Shown here: one piece after another, positions 61,842 to 64,000 of the stretch | Position numbering within the stretch: the first letter of the stretch is position 1 | Layout: every line of letters starts with the position of its first letter | Origin: Sporosarcina sp. ZBG7A | GTDB lineage: Bacteria; Bacillota; Bacilli; Bacillales_A; Planococcaceae | NCBI RefSeq assembly: GCF_000813425.1 | Contig: NZ_JWIB01000010.1 | Span: forward strand, 186,001-250,000 | Direction of reading: 5' to 3' | Length of the DNA stretch: 64,000 bases | Program-made: the position numbers and the translations under genes | The notes under the pieces: model-generated | Told to the model about the DNA's origin: nothing | Seen by the model: only the letters and a program-made list of their open reading frames with translations | Databases searched by the model: none

Positions 61842-62378
61842 ATGGATCAACCCATTGGTGAAAGAATTCGTGACATACGGAAAGAAAACAAAATGACCTT
61901 GAAAGAAGTGGCGGAGAGAACAGGCTTTTCGATCAGCTTTGTTTCGCAATTGGAAAGAGGTAAGAGTAATGCCACGTTAGAGTCTTTAAAAAAGCTCTCT
62001 TTAGCTTTAAATGTAAGTCCCGCCATATTCTTTGATGAAGGAAACAATACAAGTAATTACGACACATCATCAGAAACAGAAAAATTGAGCCATCATAATA
62101 TCATGTATAAAAGTTTACATCATCCATTGAAAGACTATGCTTTCCAACCCCTACTTGTTAACTTGAAGCCCGGGCAAAATGAAGGGAATGCCTTTACACA
62201 CAACGGCCAAGAATTCCTCTTTGTATTAAAAGGTGTACTTACCGTCTTACTTAATAATGAAAAAATCGAACTAAAAGAACATGAATCGATCATGTTCGAT
62301 TCTAACCAAACACATTACTGGTATAACTATACAGACGAAGAAGTCGTCTTCCTGTGCGTTTCTTATGATTTTCAATAA
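61842..62378 (+). CDS. XRE-family regulator with C-terminal cupin domain
   Basis: A 178-residue DNA-binding protein. The helix-turn-helix lies at about residues 4-60 (GERIRDIRKENKMTLKEVAERTGFSISFVSQLERGK). The cupin sensor domain at about 100-178 shows HNGQEFLFVLKGVLTVLL and a second strand pair ending WYNYTDEEVVFL. Such regulators usually respond to small molecules and control a linked metabolic or transport gene. Here the divergent OCD-family gene is the obvious target. ATG 61842 is chosen (AGGAG 10 nt upstream); GTG codons slightly upstream are possible. It shares a terminator with the convergent symporter gene. Confidence 0.9.
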   Translation: MDQPIGERIRDIRKENKMTLKEVAERTGFSISFVSQLERGKSNATLESLKKLSLALNVSPAIFFDEGNNTSNYDTSSETEKLSHHNIMYKSLHHPLKDYAFQPLLVNLKPGQNEGNAFTHNGQEFLFVLKGVLTVLLNNEKIELKEHESIMFDSNQTHYWYNYTDEEVVFLCVSYDFQ

Positions 62379-62418
62379 TAGCCGAAGAGACCAAGTGATC
62401 TCATCGGCTATTTCTTTA
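62379..62418. terminator. Bidirectional terminator between the XRE-cupin and symporter genes
   Basis: Stem TAGCCGA-GAGA / TCTC-TCGGCTA with one mismatch and an 8-nt loop, followed by TTTCTTTA on the plus strand. It starts directly at the stop codon of the regulator and ends at the convergent symporter gene. Confidence 0.82.
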
Positions 62419-63624
62419 TAATTCTTCTACTTTATCTCCAAACCTAGAGTGAACAATAGCAGTTCCTGTTAAATCACCTGCAATATTATTCGTCGTGTTC
62501 CCTGCGTCCACTAATGGTGAAACAGCTGCATAAATAGCCACAATGTCCATAGGTAATCCTAGGGATGTCATTAATATAGCCATCATCACTATGTCCGCCC
62601 CTCTAGCCCCAGCTGTCCCCATCGAAAGAGCCAGTCCGAGAAAAACAAACTGAGCTAACAACCCAAACGTTATTGGGATGTCATATAAATTCGCTGCAAA
62701 AATTGAAGTGACTCCAAATGTTACCGCTAAACCGTCCATATTTATCGTTGCGCCTAAGGGCAATGTGAAACCGTAAATCTTATCGGACACACCTAATTTC
62801 TTAGAGACATTCATGGAAGCTGGCAGAGTAGCGTTACTAGAAGACGTTGCTGCTGCCAACATCAAAGCCGGACTTATGGCACGTAAAAATGTGATTGGTT
62901 TATACTTTGTAAATAAAGCGATAAGCGTCGGATAAACAACAAACAACAATATCGCCAAACCTATAAGTGCACTAAGCACATAGTACAACGCAGAAGATAT
63001 TATAGACATATCTGTCGTGCCCACTAGTTTTGCAATGAGCGCCATTACTCCAAGAGGTGCAAGATACATAATCATGTCCGTGATTTTCAGCATTAAAGCT
63101 GCACCTTCTTGAAAGAGCAATCGCACGGTTTTAGCCTTATCTCCCATACTCAAAAGGGCAACTCCGATAATGATGGCCCCAATAATAATCTGCAACATAT
63201 TCATTTCAACGAAACTACCAAATAGATTATTAGGCGTCCAAGAAACCAGATTATCTATAAAGTTGAATTCTTCTGGTGAAATCGTTTCGCCATCTGTTAG
63301 CATTCCTACAGAGTTTTTCCCCGGGTTCATAATTAAGGCAACTGCTATTCCAATAGATGCAGCTATAACAGTAGTAGCCATATAATACATAATCGTTACC
63401 CCACCTATAGATCGTAACGACTTAACATTAGGTAAGTTCGTTATCCCATCTATTAGCACCAGAAATGTTAAAGGAACGATTAGCCATTGAAGCAAACTAA
63501 TGAAAATATCACCTATTGGCGTAATATAAACTACATTCTCTTTCAAAATCAGCCCTAGCACAATTCCTAAAACAGCCCCAATTGCAACCTGAACGAATAG
63601 ATGTTGTTTCCTCCACCATCCCAT
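62416..63624 (-). CDS. Dicarboxylate/amino acid:cation symporter (DAACS family)
   Basis: A 402-residue secondary transporter with eight membrane helices and two re-entrant hairpins. The family motifs are recognisable: AATSSSNATLPASM (serine-rich hairpin), GATINMDGLAVT and NTTNNIAGDLTGTAIVHSR. It should import glutamate, aspartate, a C4-dicarboxylate or another amino acid with Na+ or H+. Located 20 bp downstream of a proline-racemase-family gene and near an OCD-family enzyme, it may supply an amino acid such as proline or hydroxyproline, but this is unproven. A purine-rich ribosome binding site (AAGGGGGGGAAG) precedes the ATG. Confidence 0.92.
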   Translation of the reverse strand: MGWWRKQHLFVQVAIGAVLGIVLGLILKENVVYITPIGDIFISLLQWLIVPLTFLVLIDGITNLPNVKSLRSIGGVTIMYYMATTVIAASIGIAVALIMNPGKNSVGMLTDGETISPEEFNFIDNLVSWTPNNLFGSFVEMNMLQIIIGAIIIGVALLSMGDKAKTVRLLFQEGAALMLKITDMIMYLAPLGVMALIAKLVGTTDMSIISSALYYVLSALIGLAILLFVVYPTLIALFTKYKPITFLRAISPALMLAAATSSSNATLPASMNVSKKLGVSDKIYGFTLPLGATINMDGLAVTFGVTSIFAANLYDIPITFGLLAQFVFLGLALSMGTAGARGADIVMMAILMTSLGLPMDIVAIYAAVSPLVDAGNTTNNIAGDLTGTAIVHSRFGDKVEEL

Positions 63625-63644
63625 TTCTTCCCCCCCTTTGTTCC

Positions 63645-64000
63645 CTACTTATCTTCTAATAAAAAACCAGTAGGTAATTCATCATGAGGATCTGTTACGA
63701 ACTGATGGAAACCAGTAATATACGCTGTTCCTTCAACTTGTGGTACAACACCTGGTATGCCCGCAATCGTCTCTTCTCCAATAATTTCCCCTTTAAATTG
63801 ACCATCTGTAATACACTCGTGAATAAAGGAATCCCCATTCTTCATTTTTCCATGAGTATATAAAGTTGCGAGCCTAGCAGATGTACCTGTTCCACAAGGC
63901 GAACGATCAATTTGTTCATCGGCAAAGATTGTTACGTTACGTAAATCAGAATCTTCTTTTACAGGTGAGTCAGAATAGATCACTCCATAGATTCCTTTTA
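63645..64000 (-). CDS. Proline racemase-family enzyme, C-terminal part (cut by window end)
   Basis: The reading frame continues past position 64000, so only about the last 118 residues are visible. They begin [13 protein letters not shown] and contain the second catalytic cysteine motif [17 protein letters not shown], then [28 protein letters not shown], a canonical C-terminus. This is the third racemase-family gene in the window and, unlike the one at 53486, keeps its visible catalytic cysteine. Cys rather than Thr argues for a racemase/epimerase rather than a 3-hydroxyproline dehydratase. The N-terminal cysteine and start lie outside the window. It is probably cotranscribed with the symporter gene 20 bp downstream. 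Confidence 0.9.
   Translation of the reverse strand, partial: KGIYGVIYSDSPVKEDSDLRNVTIFADEQIDRSPCGTGTSARLATLYTHGKMKNGDSFIHECITDGQFKGEIIGEETIAGIPGVVPQVEGTAYITGFHQFVTDPHDELPTGFLLEDK

Noticed and set aside
1..64000. rRNA, tRNA, CRISPR arrays, riboswitches and prophage genes
   Set aside because: I looked for conserved tRNA/rRNA segments, regularly spaced short repeats with unique spacers, known leader motifs and phage structural genes, and found none that I could support.

Overview
This window looks like the chromosome of a low-GC Gram-positive bacterium of the order Bacillales, most likely a soil or marine member of the Planococcaceae such as Sporosarcina (the genus is a guess). The evidence is strong AGGAGG-type ribosome binding sites, ATG/GTG/TTG starts, an S-layer-homology (SLH) anchor on secreted enzymes, a sigma-D-type chemotaxis promoter, lipoprotein-type solute-binding proteins and a divergent set of Bacillus-like families. 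I see no rRNA, tRNA, CRISPR array or prophage.

Layout. (1) 1-17.3 kb, mixed surface and housekeeping genes: a methyl-accepting chemotaxis protein with a sigma-D promoter, two tandem SLH-anchored 5'-nucleotidase/cyclic phosphodiesterase paralogues, an acyl-CoA-dehydrogenase-like flavoenzyme, a duplicated 134-bp element with a strict 21-bp internal period, a 1196-residue secreted nuclease, DUF488, Nudix, GNAT, a small lipoprotein, a NERD protein and a PepSY membrane protein. (2) 17.3-26.4 kb: a Dpp-type peptide operon in the order asparaginase, dppE, dppB, dppC, dppD, dppF, a putative winged-helix regulator, D-aminopeptidase dppA and a class-I amidotransferase-like hydrolase. (3) 26.6-37.6 kb: a small PepSY protein, an unusual pilin-like protein carrying a long beta-helix-type repeat array, an M20 carbamoylase/allantoate hydrolase homologue, a GGDEF-EAL protein followed by a ThDP enzyme and a CMD-family protein, and an S9 peptidase. 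(4) 38.0-47.1 kb: two M24 (Xaa-Pro peptidase) paralogues separated by an IS1380-type transposase remnant, and an opp oligopeptide transporter operon with a fused OppD-OppF. (5) 47.7-64 kb: rpoN (sigma-54), a hydroxyproline catabolic locus with its own sigma-54 activator, and a second proline-racemase-family locus cut by the window end.

How they fit together. Four sites match the sigma-54 -24/-12 consensus. They lie before one M24 peptidase, before oppA, before the hydroxyproline operon and before the divergent iron-sulfur/flavoprotein genes. With rpoN and an enhancer-binding activator in the same stretch, regions 4 and 5 read as one sigma-54-controlled system. In this model Opp imports proline- or hydroxyproline-rich (collagen-like) peptides, Xaa-Pro peptidases release the imino acid, a racemase-family epimerase makes cis-4-hydroxy-D-proline, a multisubunit flavin/iron-sulfur dehydrogenase oxidises it, a DapA-family deaminase makes 2-oxoglutarate semialdehyde, and an aldehyde dehydrogenase makes 2-oxoglutarate. 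The operon also encodes a full-length racemase-fold protein that has lost both catalytic cysteines. Functions are inferred from sequence families. The promoter matches were read directly from the sequence.
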